A stretch of DNA of 64,000 nt from Longispora fulva (GTDB lineage Bacteria; Actinomycetota; Actinomycetes; Mycobacteriales; Micromonosporaceae). Positions 52,398 to 61,159 of this stretch are shown piece after piece (the first letter of the stretch is position 1; each line of letters opens with the position of its first letter). The stretch is taken from NCBI RefSeq assembly GCF_015751905.1, contig NZ_JADOUF010000001.1, positions 434,001 through 498,000 on the forward strand, given 5' to 3'. The position numbers were made by a program, and so were the translations under genes. A model generated the notes under the pieces. The model was not told the origin of the DNA. It worked only from the letters and a program-made list of their open reading frames with translations, and searched no databases.

Positions 52398-53354
52398 TCA
52401 CCGCAGCCGGTCGATGTATGTCGGTAGCGCACCAGCTGGTCCCGGCCACTGGTAGTCGTCATCCGTCACACAGGCGAGCGCGGCCATGAAGCTTGGAACC
52501 GACGTGAACGGCAGCACTCTCAGGTTGTCGAGATGCAGCGCGCCGATCTCGATCATCTGGCTGAGCTGTTCGGTGGTGTCATGCAGGACCACGGTCTTCG
52601 CCACCCATTGTGGACGCGCGCAGATCATCCCCAACTCGAAGTTCACGCCGGTGCCGTTGTCCAGGATGAGGATGATTCGATCGACCTCTTCGGCCAGCCG
52701 CTCCAGGCGACTCACCGGGTTCGGGAACTGTCGCTGCTGCTGACCCAGCGCCGTGAACGCCGTTGAACCCAGCCGATTCAGTAGTTCCACCATGATCCAG
52801 ACGCGTTCCAAGTTCCTCAGGCCCAGCGTCTTCTCCACACTTGTCAGCGGATTCAGTGGTGATTCCAACTGCTGGCGGACATACGTGACAGGGCCCGGAT
52901 GGTAGCTCCCGAGAACCAGGACGCTCGGTGACTGTGCCCTGGTCAGCCGCGCGGCCTGGTCAAGCCGCACCGGCTCACTGTTGAGGAAGGCCGCCCGATC
53001 CGCGGCCACTGCCAGGTTCAACGGTCGACGTGGTCCTGGAATCACCGGTCCAGGCACCGGCTCGGCCGGCCGTCCCAATGCCAGCCGGAGCTGGGCCGCC
53101 GCGCTGGATCGATTGAACTCCTCGAGCAGCGCGATCGCCTGATCGTTCAGCCTGTCGACCTGGCCCTCGGGCACCGCCTGAAGCAGCTGTCGCTCGTGGG
53201 CGAAAATCGGACGGGCGTTCTGACTCGTTCGGTTGAGCCGGTGCCAGTGATACTGCGGATCGAACAGGCATCTGGCGAGAGTGTCTTCTAGTGAGAGGCG
53301 GTACTCCACCTCCGGCGACAAAGCCGTGTCCAGCATGGTGGTCATGGCCGACAC
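52398..53354 (-). CDS. Unrecognised protein, possible deoxyribosyltransferase/TIR-like C-terminal domain
   Basis: A GTG at 53354 (ATG at 53345 is an alternative) gives 318 residues that I do not recognise as a whole. Residues 1-130 are helical with Arg/Gln-rich stretches. Residues about 140-300 look like an alpha/beta domain: PSVLVLGSYHPGPVTYVRQQL, then RIILILDNGTGVNFELGMICA, recalling the GTxxELG motif of nucleoside 2-deoxyribosyltransferase and related TIR/SLOG-like folds. It is the first gene of the eight-gene minus operon. It could be a nucleotide-handling enzyme, an immunity protein or a sensor. Confidence 0.6.
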   Translation of the reverse strand: MSAMTTMLDTALSPEVEYRLSLEDTLARCLFDPQYHWHRLNRTSQNARPIFAHERQLLQAVPEGQVDRLNDQAIALLEEFNRSSAAAQLRLALGRPAEPVPGPVIPGPRRPLNLAVAADRAAFLNSEPVRLDQAARLTRAQSPSVLVLGSYHPGPVTYVRQQLESPLNPLTSVEKTLGLRNLERVWIMVELLNRLGSTAFTALGQQQRQFPNPVSRLERLAEEVDRIILILDNGTGVNFELGMICARPQWVAKTVVLHDTTEQLSQMIEIGALHLDNLRVLPFTSVPSFMAALACVTDDDYQWPGPAGALPTYIDRLR

Positions 53355-53675
53355 CAGCCAGTGGCACCGTACGAAGACTTCCAGGCAGCATGAAGCGAAA
53401 CGTCAACCATTGAGATCCCCCGTGTGCGTCTCGGTTGGCCGGCACGTAGTTGAACATAGGTCGAACGGTCCCGCAACCCCGTGTGCACGCCTGCCTGGAC
53501 CTCGTCGCACCGTCGCCCGCGGCGAAGTGGCGCGCCGGCTGGATGCCCTTAAGCGGGCCCGCTGGCATCACTTGGTGTCTATGGCGTGGATCGTCGGGCC
53601 GTGCCCGGTAGGGTCTTGCGGCGCCCAGCGTTGTGGTGGAGAATATCGCCGCCAATCACAACCGCGGGGGTGCAT
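53355..53675. other. Divergent intergenic region of cluster 2
   Basis: About 320 bp separate the minus-strand NRPS-like operon from the plus-strand exporter operon and should hold both promoters. I see no SARP-type heptamer repeats with the spacing used in cluster 1, and no convincing gene. GAATAT at 53641-53646 is a possible -10 for the exporter. Confidence 0.5.
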
Positions 53676-54650
53676 GTGAGTGAAGCAGTGGTGGAAGCGC
53701 GCGGTCTTGGGCGAACATACAAGACAAGCAAAGGTCTTCTGCGGCGCGAAAGTAGGACAGTCGAAGCGGTAAAGGACGTTAGTTTCACCGTGGCCCGGGG
53801 TGAACTCTTCGGCTTGCTCGGGCCGAATGGTGCCGGCAAGACGACCACGATCAAGATGCTGATCACCCTGCTGTTGCCCACCTCCGGCTCGGCTACGGTG
53901 CTTGGGCAGGATGTGGCCAAGGATCCCCAGGCGGTGCGTCGCAGGGTCGGCTATGTGTTCGGCGGCGACCGAGGCCTCTACGAGCGACTGTCTGGTCTGG
54001 ACAACCTCCGGTATTTCGCCGAACTCTACGGAGTGCCGTCGCGGGAGAGTAGACGACGCATAGCGGAGCTGCTGGAGTTGGTGGGGCTGTCGGATCGAGC
54101 CAGGCAGCGGGTTGAAGGCTATTCCCGTGGCATGCGGCAGCGGCTGCACATCGCCCGCGGCTTACTGCACCGACCCGAGGTGCTGTTCCTCGACGAGCCC
54201 AGCATCGGCATCGACCCGGTGGGAGCGCGCGAGCTGCGCGCGACGGTAACGAGGCTCGTCGAGGAGGGCACTACGGTGCTGCTGACCACCCACTACATGT
54301 TCGAAGCCGATGAACTCTGTGATCGCCTGGCCATTATCGCCAACGGCAGCATCGTCGCGGAGGGCACACCGGACGACCTGAAGCGTCGGGTGGCGACCGG
54401 CACCGTGTTCGAAGTCGACGTCTACGGACTTCCGGACGGAGTGGTCGAAGGGCTCCGTCGAGATGCTGACGTGCAGTCGGTGAGCGTCGAGGTGAGGGGA
54501 CAGGCACAGATCCTGACGGTTCATGCCCGGCCCGGCGCTGAGATCGCTTCCACCATGCTGGGGCACCTGGAGGGGAGCCGCTTTGGGCGACTCGCCACCC
54601 GCGAGCCGACCCTGGAGGACGCCTACGTGGAGCTGGTGAGCCTCGCGTGA
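53676..54650 (+). CDS. ABC transporter ATP-binding protein
   Basis: GTG at 53676 is chosen for the GGGGG tract 6 bp before it; an in-frame GTG at 53670 is possible. The 324-residue protein has GPNGAGKTTTIKML, YSRGMRQRLHIARGLL and VLFLDEPSIGIDP, with a C-terminal DrrA-type extension. The signature carries SRGMRQR rather than SGGQ, common in ABC-2 ATPases. A TTA codon occurs in frame at 54162-54164, so translation may need the bldA tRNA. It works with the two permeases encoded next, exporting the cluster 2 product. Confidence 0.92.
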   Translation: MSEAVVEARGLGRTYKTSKGLLRRESRTVEAVKDVSFTVARGELFGLLGPNGAGKTTTIKMLITLLLPTSGSATVLGQDVAKDPQAVRRRVGYVFGGDRGLYERLSGLDNLRYFAELYGVPSRESRRRIAELLELVGLSDRARQRVEGYSRGMRQRLHIARGLLHRPEVLFLDEPSIGIDPVGARELRATVTRLVEEGTTVLLTTHYMFEADELCDRLAIIANGSIVAEGTPDDLKRRVATGTVFEVDVYGLPDGVVEGLRRDADVQSVSVEVRGQAQILTVHARPGAEIASTMLGHLEGSRFGRLATREPTLEDAYVELVSLA

Positions 54651-55420
54651 GAATGTTGCGCCTGTTGGGAGTCGCGTGGTGGCTGCAACTGAAGATGCGC
54701 AGCCGGTCAGCGTTCGATGGCCTCCTGTCCTTGATCTACCCGTTGTTCTTCGCGACGACCATTTTCATGATGTTCGCCCAGGGCGGCGCGGCGGGTAAAG
54801 CGTTGCTGTCAGCTGCGGTCGGGGCCAGCGCGCTGGGTATCTGGTCATCCGTGAGCACGTCAGCGGCGTTTGCCCTGCAGATGGAGCGGCGGCAGGGGAC
54901 GCTGGAGTTGATGGTGCTGTCGCCCCGACCGTTTGCCCTGCTGCTGGTCCCGCTCACGCTATCAATGGCGACGATCGGCGCTTACAGCATGATTGCGACC
55001 TTGCTCTGGGGGAGATTTGTGTTCGGAATCCACCTCGACATCGCGAGCCCGTTGATGTTCCTCTCCTCGGTCGCAATGACAGTGCTGGCCATCGCGATGC
55101 TCGGTGCGCTGATCGCGATCTCGTCGGTCCGCTATCGGTCAGCCTGGGCACTGGGTGCGGCACTGCAGATGCCTATCTGGCTGATCTCGGGCTTCCTCGT
55201 GCCACTTTCAGCGCTGCCGGCGTGGGTGCGGCCCATATCGTGGGTCCTGGCTCCCACCTGGGGGATGAGCGGGATCCACGCGGCGGCGGAAGGGCGTGAC
55301 GCGGCCCGAGACCTCGTGATGTGCTTGCTGATATCGATCGGCTACGGGGTGCTCGGCTCGATCGTCGCCCGCTGGATGGTGCGCTCGGCCCGCGCCAACG
55401 CGACATTGGCGTTGAGCTGA
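54647..55420 (+). CDS. ABC-2 transporter permease
   Basis: The GTG at 54647 overlaps the ATPase stop and gives 257 residues with about six membrane segments. QLKMRSRSAFDGLLSLIYPLFF opens the first, and MPIWLISGFLVPLSALPAWVRP is the conserved ABC-2 block before the last segments. It differs from the neighbouring permease enough that the two should form a heterodimer. Its stop overlaps the next start by one base. Confidence 0.88.
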   Translation: MRMLRLLGVAWWLQLKMRSRSAFDGLLSLIYPLFFATTIFMMFAQGGAAGKALLSAAVGASALGIWSSVSTSAAFALQMERRQGTLELMVLSPRPFALLLVPLTLSMATIGAYSMIATLLWGRFVFGIHLDIASPLMFLSSVAMTVLAIAMLGALIAISSVRYRSAWALGAALQMPIWLISGFLVPLSALPAWVRPISWVLAPTWGMSGIHAAAEGRDAARDLVMCLLISIGYGVLGSIVARWMVRSARANATLALS

Positions 55421-56205
55421 TGAGTAGCCTTCGTCTGTTCTTCGTCGGCGGGCTGACCAGCTACCGCGCTCTGTTCGGCTGGCTCTCTCCGTGGATCCTC
55501 GTGCCCACGTTCATGCTCACGCCGATCTTCCAGATCTTGTTCTTCGTCTACGTGGGCCGCGCCGCCAACGTCGAGGACGACTCCTTCTTTCTGGTCGGCA
55601 ACGCGATGGTCAACGCGGCTGTCCCCTGTCTGTTCGCGATGGGCAATGCCATCGGCGGCGAACGCATGTCGGGCACACTGCCGCTTGTGATGGTATCGCC
55701 GGCGAGGCGGGTGCCGCTGTTTCTGGGCCGCGCGCTCCCGGTGATTCTAAATGGCTTCCTGGTCGCGGTATTCGCACTCGCCGCAGGGGCCACCCTGCTC
55801 CGGATTCACATTCCAGCGGCAGCCTGGGGCGGCATCGCGCTGGCGATCGCCGTGAGTTCGATGTCCTGCACCGGCCTGGGCCTGTTGGGGGCCGCGATCG
55901 CATTGCGCGTGCGAGAGACAGCGGTCATGTCGAACATCATCATGGGCCTGCTGCTCGTTTTCGCCGGCGTCAACGTCCCAACAGACGTTCTGCCGCACTG
56001 GATGCGGAACGTGGCGAACGCCCTGCCGATGACGCACGGCATCCGAGCCACACGCGGGCTCATCTCCGGCGGCTCTTTCGGGGCGGCGGGCCGGGAACTG
56101 CTGTGGGAATTCGCGCTTGGTGCGCTCTACGCCGCGCTGGGCCTGTCGACACTCCGTTGGCTGGAATGGGAGAGCAGGCGGAAGGCGACGCTCGACACCG
56201 CGTAG
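55420..56205 (+). CDS. ABC-2 transporter permease
   Basis: The ATG at 55420 overlaps the previous stop and yields 261 residues with about six hydrophobic helices. Landmarks are WLSPWILVPTFMLTPIFQI, GNAIGGERMSGTLPL and GVNVPTDVLPHWMRN in the typical re-entrant region. It forms the second half of the membrane channel of the cluster 2 exporter. The ATPase plus two permeases arrangement differs from the single-permease exporter in cluster 1. It is followed by an imperfect hairpin. Confidence 0.88.
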   Translation: MSSLRLFFVGGLTSYRALFGWLSPWILVPTFMLTPIFQILFFVYVGRAANVEDDSFFLVGNAMVNAAVPCLFAMGNAIGGERMSGTLPLVMVSPARRVPLFLGRALPVILNGFLVAVFALAAGATLLRIHIPAAAWGGIALAIAVSSMSCTGLGLLGAAIALRVRETAVMSNIIMGLLLVFAGVNVPTDVLPHWMRNVANALPMTHGIRATRGLISGGSFGAAGRELLWEFALGALYAALGLSTLRWLEWESRRKATLDTA

Positions 56206-56222
56206 GAGAGACAGAAAGAGCT

Positions 56223-56271
56223 GCGGTGGCGGTCGGGTGGGCATCACATTGCCCCACTCGATCGCCACCGC
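56223..56271. terminator. Hairpin between convergent exporter and carbamoyltransferase genes
   Basis: GCGGTGGCG (56223-56231) pairs with CGCCACCGC (56263-56271), and the imperfect inner stretch (GTCGGGTGGG against CCCCACTCGAT) extends the stem. It fills the gap between the convergent genes. Confidence 0.65.
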
Positions 56272-56286
56272 TCGGCGTCTGGAGGG

Positions 56287-57963
56287 TCAGACAGTTCCGT
56301 CCTGGGTGTAGAGCACAGCGCCGGACCAGACGTACTTGGTACCACCCCAACGCGTGGCCGAGCCGACGCCGGGAAGGAATCCGCTGCCGGCCAGGTTCGC
56401 GCTGGTATTGCAGAGAACGGGAATCCCGGTGAGCCGGTGGTACTCGGTCAGGATCCGCCCGGCGACGGTTCCCGGAGTGTCGGCGGTGATTGTCTGCAGG
56501 CGCGCGGACCCGTCCAGGTGCGCGACGGCCGGGACCCGATCGGCCCACTCGGTTCGGATGTCGTGCTCGAAAAGCATGTACGGATCAGTGCCACCGGGCC
56601 GGAACACGGTGGCCGCGTGCTCCTGCAGGCAGAGTGGTGCGACCGGCCGGTAGTGTTCACGCCCCTTGATCTTGTTCAACGTGGCCTTCATCGACAAATC
56701 GGTGGCGGGGGAGAGGATGCTCCGGTTGCCGAGCGCGCGGGGTCCCAGCTCTGCCCGTCCATGGAGAACCACCACAGGTTCGTTCTCGGCGGCCAGCAGT
56801 TGGGCGAGCTGTGCCTCGTCACACGGACGGGCCGACCAGCCTGGCGCTGGACCAGTCTGGTCGAGCTCAGGGCCGCTGTAGACATTCCAGTCGAGGGCCA
56901 GGCCATCACCCTGCCGGACCATTTCGCAGGATGCCGTGCCCAGCGCGGCGCCGGAGTCGTTGGGGAACGGCGGGATCCATACCTCCGCGAACAGCCCGGA
57001 GTCTGCGAGCGCGCGGTTCCACTTGATATTGAGAGCGCAGCCGCCGGCCAGGCACAGGTTGGGTGCCGTGCGGTCGGTGCGGTTCAGGTACTGGGCAAGC
57101 CCGCTGATCAGCCGCTGGCCCAGGTACGCCTGGAACGTCGCGATGAGGTCTGCGCTGGACAGGCCAGGAAACAGTTCATCGCGGCGAGTGGCGGCCTGCC
57201 TGCCGAGGTGGAAGGCGACCTTTTCGTTGACGCCGTCCAACTCGCCGAGAAGCGCGTCGAAGATCTCGAAGGCGGATGCGTCTACGGAGCCCAGGGCGGC
57301 GTAGGCCATGGCCTTGCCCGGCACCTCGAGTTGTTGGCGGAGGAATTCGGCCTCGGTCATCGTGGCCTGGTCGCGGGCGTATGGCTCGAGCTGGGAGCAG
57401 AAACCGGTGAACGTGTTACCCACGAGCGTCATGACCGGGGACCGTCTGGTCACGGTGCCCTGGGCGGCGTCCACCTCGAAGAGCCATGGCAGCATGCCAC
57501 CGTCCCAGACGAGAACGAGCGCGTCCTCTCGGCGGCGGGCGAACGGGCTGGTGCAGTACGCGCCCAGGGCGTGGTTGCTCGCGTGGGTGTAGCTCACGTA
57601 GCCGTCGGCGAGGGCGGTCCCCGGAACTCCAGCGAACTCCAGACCACTCAGGACTCCGCTGGGCGTGCTGTCGGGCATGTAGGAGGCAGTGGGGAGGAGG
57701 AACTCGACGCCGTGTCGCCGGGTGGCGACATGGTAGCCCGCTTCCGGCGACCCGGTGTGCCAGCCATCGACCACAAACCGGTCGATGTCGCGCGGGTCGA
57801 CGCCCTGGGCCCGCAACAGCTCAGCGATTTCCGCTAAGTCACCGAGATCGCTGTATCGTCGGCCGTTCTTCAACTTCTCCATCTCGATGGAGAACAACAG
57901 CCGACCGTCGGCGATGACCGCGATGCCGCCGTCGTGCGACACCTTTATGCCACAGATTAACAA
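56287..57963 (-). CDS. O-carbamoyltransferase (NodU/CmcH/TobZ family)
   Basis: A TTG start at 57963 is chosen because GGGGGAGA lies 6-7 bp upstream and the protein then begins LLICGIKVSHDGGIAV, the family's first strand. The 558-residue length matches. The N-terminal Kae1-like domain has YTHASNHALGAYCTSPF, and the YrdC-like part ends with CNTSANLAGSGF. GGCALNIKWNRAL and GRAELGPRALGNRSIL are conserved family blocks. It transfers carbamoyl phosphate to a hydroxyl through carbamoyladenylate. Codon 2 is TTA, making translation bldA-dependent at the very start. The target hydroxyl may come from the P450. Confidence 0.9.
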   Translation of the reverse strand: MLICGIKVSHDGGIAVIADGRLLFSIEMEKLKNGRRYSDLGDLAEIAELLRAQGVDPRDIDRFVVDGWHTGSPEAGYHVATRRHGVEFLLPTASYMPDSTPSGVLSGLEFAGVPGTALADGYVSYTHASNHALGAYCTSPFARRREDALVLVWDGGMLPWLFEVDAAQGTVTRRSPVMTLVGNTFTGFCSQLEPYARDQATMTEAEFLRQQLEVPGKAMAYAALGSVDASAFEIFDALLGELDGVNEKVAFHLGRQAATRRDELFPGLSSADLIATFQAYLGQRLISGLAQYLNRTDRTAPNLCLAGGCALNIKWNRALADSGLFAEVWIPPFPNDSGAALGTASCEMVRQGDGLALDWNVYSGPELDQTGPAPGWSARPCDEAQLAQLLAAENEPVVVLHGRAELGPRALGNRSILSPATDLSMKATLNKIKGREHYRPVAPLCLQEHAATVFRPGGTDPYMLFEHDIRTEWADRVPAVAHLDGSARLQTITADTPGTVAGRILTEYHRLTGIPVLCNTSANLAGSGFLPGVGSATRWGGTKYVWSGAVLYTQDGTV

Positions 57964-57987
57964 TGTGTATCTCCCCCGTGTTGTGTC

Positions 57988-58029
57988 GAGGTGCCTTCCG
58001 CGACGCGTGTCCACCGCGGAAGGCACCTC
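57988..58029 (-). terminator. Perfect 15-bp hairpin between malate dehydrogenase and carbamoyltransferase genes
   Basis: GAGGTGCCTTCCGCG (57988-58002) pairs exactly with 58015-58029 around a 12-base loop. It starts 8 bp after the malate dehydrogenase stop and ends before the carbamoyltransferase RBS, so the two genes are probably not freely cotranscribed although they face the same way. Confidence 0.75.
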
Positions 58030-58037
58030 ACGATTAC

Positions 58038-59036
58038 CTAGCCGAGCAGATGACGGACCGCAGCACGCTCCTCCTCCAGCTCGGCGATGGTGACGCGCAG
58101 CCGATCGGCTGCCCGCTCATCGTGCTGGAGGCCTTCCTGGACGGTCCACGTGCCGTCGGACTTCGCCACCACCGGGTAGCTGAAGAAGAGCCCTTCGGGC
58201 ACGCCGTACTCGCCGCGGCTCTGGACGCCGACGGACGTCCAGTCCCCGGCCGGAGTTCCGGCATTGAGTGAGCGGACGTTGTCGATGACCGCGTTGGCCG
58301 CCGAAGCGGCGGACGACAAGCCGCGTGCGGCGATGATGGCTGCACCGCGCTTCTGCACCGAACTGATGAACTCACCGTTCAGCCAGGCGTCGTCGGTGAT
58401 CACCTCCGGGACTGGACGGCCACCGATCCGGGCGTTGGCGAAGTCCGGGTACTGCGTCGCTGAGTGGTTCCCCCAGATGGCGAGGTTGCTCACCTCGCCG
58501 ACGGGGGTACCGCTCTTCGCGGCGAGCTGGGACTTGGCGCGGTTCTCGTCCAACCTCGTCATCGCGAACCAGCGGTCGGCCGGCACGTCGGGGGCGTTGG
58601 CCGCCGCGATCATGGCGTTGGTGTTACACGGATTGCCGACCACGATAGTGCGGATGTCCGATGCGGCGTGCTGACCGATAGCCTGCCCCTGCGGTCCGAA
58701 CAGGGCGCCGTTCGCGGCGAGCAGGTCGCCGCGCTCCATGCCGTCCTTCCGGGGCGAGGCGCCCAGGAGAAGGGCCCAGGACGCGCCGTCGAACGCCTCC
58801 GCCGGTTTGTCCGTGAGGACGACATCTGTCAGCGCCGGGAACGCCCCGTCACTGAGCTCCATCGCCACACCCTCCAACGCCTTCAGCGCCGGGGTGACCT
58901 CCAGCAGCCGAAGAACGATGGGGACGTCCGGCCCGAACACCTGGCCCGAGGCGATACGGAACAGCAGGGCGTACCCCACCTGCCCCGCTCCGCCGGTGAC
59001 GGCGACGTGCACCGGGTTTGGCTTGTTCACAGACAT
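58038..59036 (-). CDS. Malate dehydrogenase
   Basis: The 332-residue protein is a full-length LDH-like malate dehydrogenase of the actinobacterial/cytosolic type. It has [19 protein letters not shown] for [25 protein letters not shown] with the substrate Arg and [11 protein letters not shown] with the catalytic His. It interconverts malate and oxaloacetate. It lies in cluster 2 with a citrate-synthase-like gene and could supply oxaloacetate for it; alternatively it is the housekeeping gene trapped at this site. It has its own terminator hairpin and a GGAGG RBS. Confidence 0.92.
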   Translation of the reverse strand: MSVNKPNPVHVAVTGGAGQVGYALLFRIASGQVFGPDVPIVLRLLEVTPALKALEGVAMELSDGAFPALTDVVLTDKPAEAFDGASWALLLGASPRKDGMERGDLLAANGALFGPQGQAIGQHAASDIRTIVVGNPCNTNAMIAAANAPDVPADRWFAMTRLDENRAKSQLAAKSGTPVGEVSNLAIWGNHSATQYPDFANARIGGRPVPEVITDDAWLNGEFISSVQKRGAAIIAARGLSSAASAANAVIDNVRSLNAGTPAGDWTSVGVQSRGEYGVPEGLFFSYPVVAKSDGTWTVQEGLQHDERAADRLRVTIAELEEERAAVRHLLG

Positions 59037-59179
59037 GTTTCCTCCGAGGACTGCGCGGCCGGTGAGGCCGAACGGCCACCGTGGCTGCGCTCAAATACGA
59101 GTTGCGACGCGGATCTACCCTGACGGGCCCACCGCGTGCTCAGATTACTAAATAGCGCTGGTCAAGGTGGGACCGGTGG

Positions 59180-61120
59180 TCATGTCCCATCGGCCATGGC
59201 CAGCCACTCGGACCGCGGCACGGGACGACCCATGTAGTGCATGAACGTCTCGTGGTTCGTCGAGCCCACCACGTTCTCCGCCCCCACGAGATACCTGATG
59301 TCAGTCGACCACAGGCTGGGCACTACCTCGTCTGTTCCGCCATCCCGCAACGACGCCAACAGCTCGGGTACGTTGAGTTTGAAGTCGACATCTGGGCGGA
59401 TATAGTGATGCCCATCCCGCCACTGTCCACGTACCACCGTGGCGCGGGGCTGTTCGGTCAATTCTGGCAATGGTCCGCATAACGGCATGGTCAACAGGTC
59501 GTAACGGAAGACCTCGTCGATCGCCCACGTGAGCTCTTCGGGCAGCAGCGGCCTTATCGCGTCCCTCCACCAGGATTCGAGCAGTGACCTACCTCCGGCA
59601 GTGGCGAAGATCATCGTGAGCACCGCGCCGAAACTCTCGGTGGCGTCCTTCGCCGACATCGCCCGCAGTTGTGCGGCCTCGGGGGAGTTGGTGACTCCCA
59701 GCCACCGCACGAAACTCAGGACGACAGTCGACTGTGATACGTCGCCCAACTCGAGTAGGGGCAACCAGACATGCCGCAGGACGGCGTTCTCGCCCAACAC
59801 TCGGGCCCAGAACAGGAACGGCTGCATCGCCGCGTTCTCGGCGACACTCATGGTGTCGCTGGCGATGAGGTACTCGAAGTCGTCCGTTGTGCCGCGGACA
59901 GTTTTGAATCCGAAAAGGTCCCGCTTGTTCACGTAGTCGGTGTTCGGCAGCAGGAGCATGGGGTACACCGCGATGCGGGACACCCATCTGGCGAGACGGT
60001 CGTATCCCTTCATAAAGGATTCCACGGTCTCGCCCGGAGCTCCCCAGATGAGTTCGGCGTAGCAGTCGAGCCCCTCTGCGTTGAGCCACTGGACAAGGCT
60101 CTCCCAGGCGTTGACCTTCATGTTGCGCCTGTTCATGCTCTCCAGCGCGCCGTCGTCGAGGGTCTGCAGCGCGAGCGTGAACGACGACGCGAGCCCCGAG
60201 CTCTTCATGAGCTTGACGATCTCGAAGAAGGTCGCCGACTTGTTCTTCGCCCACGACGTGTCGAGTGCGCGCGGATATCCGTACTTGCTCCGCACCTCGA
60301 TCAGGCACTGAACGAATTCCAGGTCCGCCGCCAGCATCCCGAAATTCGCGTCGCACAACACGACGGTGTGAACCTGCAGGCGCCCCAGGACTTCGAGCTC
60401 CTGGCGGAGACGGTCCATGGAAAATGAGCGAACCTTCTGACCGACGGCGCCGCCCCAGTAGCAGAAGGAGCACTTGTACGGGCAGCCCCGGTTGGTTTCC
60501 ATCAACGCGACGTCGTACCTGAACTGACCGGCATCGTCGGTCAGAGGTATGGCACCGGTCAGAATCGGTGAAGGAATTTCATCCAGATCTTCGATCCGCG
60601 GCTGTTCCGGAGTCGTCTCGATTCCAGCTGTGCCGCGAAAACTGATGCCTCCAATTTCGGACAAATTGTCCATCGGGTCGCCAGCCATCCAGGCCCGGAG
60701 CAGGTCGCGGAAGACCCATTCACCCTCGCCGTTGACGATGATGTCGACGCCAGGGTACGCCGGTAGCACGTCCTGGGCCTGATGCGCGACATGAGGGCCG
60801 CCGAAGACCACCCACCCCTCCGGGTTCAACTGTTTGAAAGCCTTCGCCAATTCGCCAAACGCGCGGGCGTTCCAACCCATTACTGAAAACGCCATCACAT
60901 CCGGGACCGTGTCCTGGAACAGTTCGAGTGCCATGTCGGCGATGCTGAGACCGCCGCGAAAGTTGGCGATGTCGATGCTTGCTGCGGCAGCAATATCATC
61001 GTCTGACAGCGCCGCGGCCTTGAGGTATCCCGCCGCCAACGGCATAGATTCCAGTGGCATGTCCCAGACGCCTTGTTGCACGATCACGACACGTAATGTG
61101 TCCGGTGTCCTCCGAGCCAT
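59180..61120 (-). CDS. Radical SAM protein with probable N-terminal cobalamin-binding domain
   Basis: The ATG at 61120 with GAGGAGG 6 bp upstream is preferred to a TTG at 61144; the product has 646 residues. Residues 5-150 look like a B12-binding-type Rossmann domain (VFGGPHVAHQAQDV, IIVNGEGEW), followed by the radical SAM core with Cys213, Cys217 and Cys220 in NRGCPYKCSFCYWGG. About 250 further residues follow. The class includes methyltransferases acting on unactivated carbons (Fom3, PhpK, GenK groups) and ring-forming enzymes. Carbon methylation of a precursor is plausible. It lies 39 bp after the methyltransferase gene. Confidence 0.87.
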   Translation of the reverse strand: MARRTPDTLRVVIVQQGVWDMPLESMPLAAGYLKAAALSDDDIAAAASIDIANFRGGLSIADMALELFQDTVPDVMAFSVMGWNARAFGELAKAFKQLNPEGWVVFGGPHVAHQAQDVLPAYPGVDIIVNGEGEWVFRDLLRAWMAGDPMDNLSEIGGISFRGTAGIETTPEQPRIEDLDEIPSPILTGAIPLTDDAGQFRYDVALMETNRGCPYKCSFCYWGGAVGQKVRSFSMDRLRQELEVLGRLQVHTVVLCDANFGMLAADLEFVQCLIEVRSKYGYPRALDTSWAKNKSATFFEIVKLMKSSGLASSFTLALQTLDDGALESMNRRNMKVNAWESLVQWLNAEGLDCYAELIWGAPGETVESFMKGYDRLARWVSRIAVYPMLLLPNTDYVNKRDLFGFKTVRGTTDDFEYLIASDTMSVAENAAMQPFLFWARVLGENAVLRHVWLPLLELGDVSQSTVVLSFVRWLGVTNSPEAAQLRAMSAKDATESFGAVLTMIFATAGGRSLLESWWRDAIRPLLPEELTWAIDEVFRYDLLTMPLCGPLPELTEQPRATVVRGQWRDGHHYIRPDVDFKLNVPELLASLRDGGTDEVVPSLWSTDIRYLVGAENVVGSTNHETFMHYMGRPVPRSEWLAMADGT

Positions 61121-61159
61121 CCCCCGCCTCCTCGGTCTATTCAATATTTGTGTGCTTTC

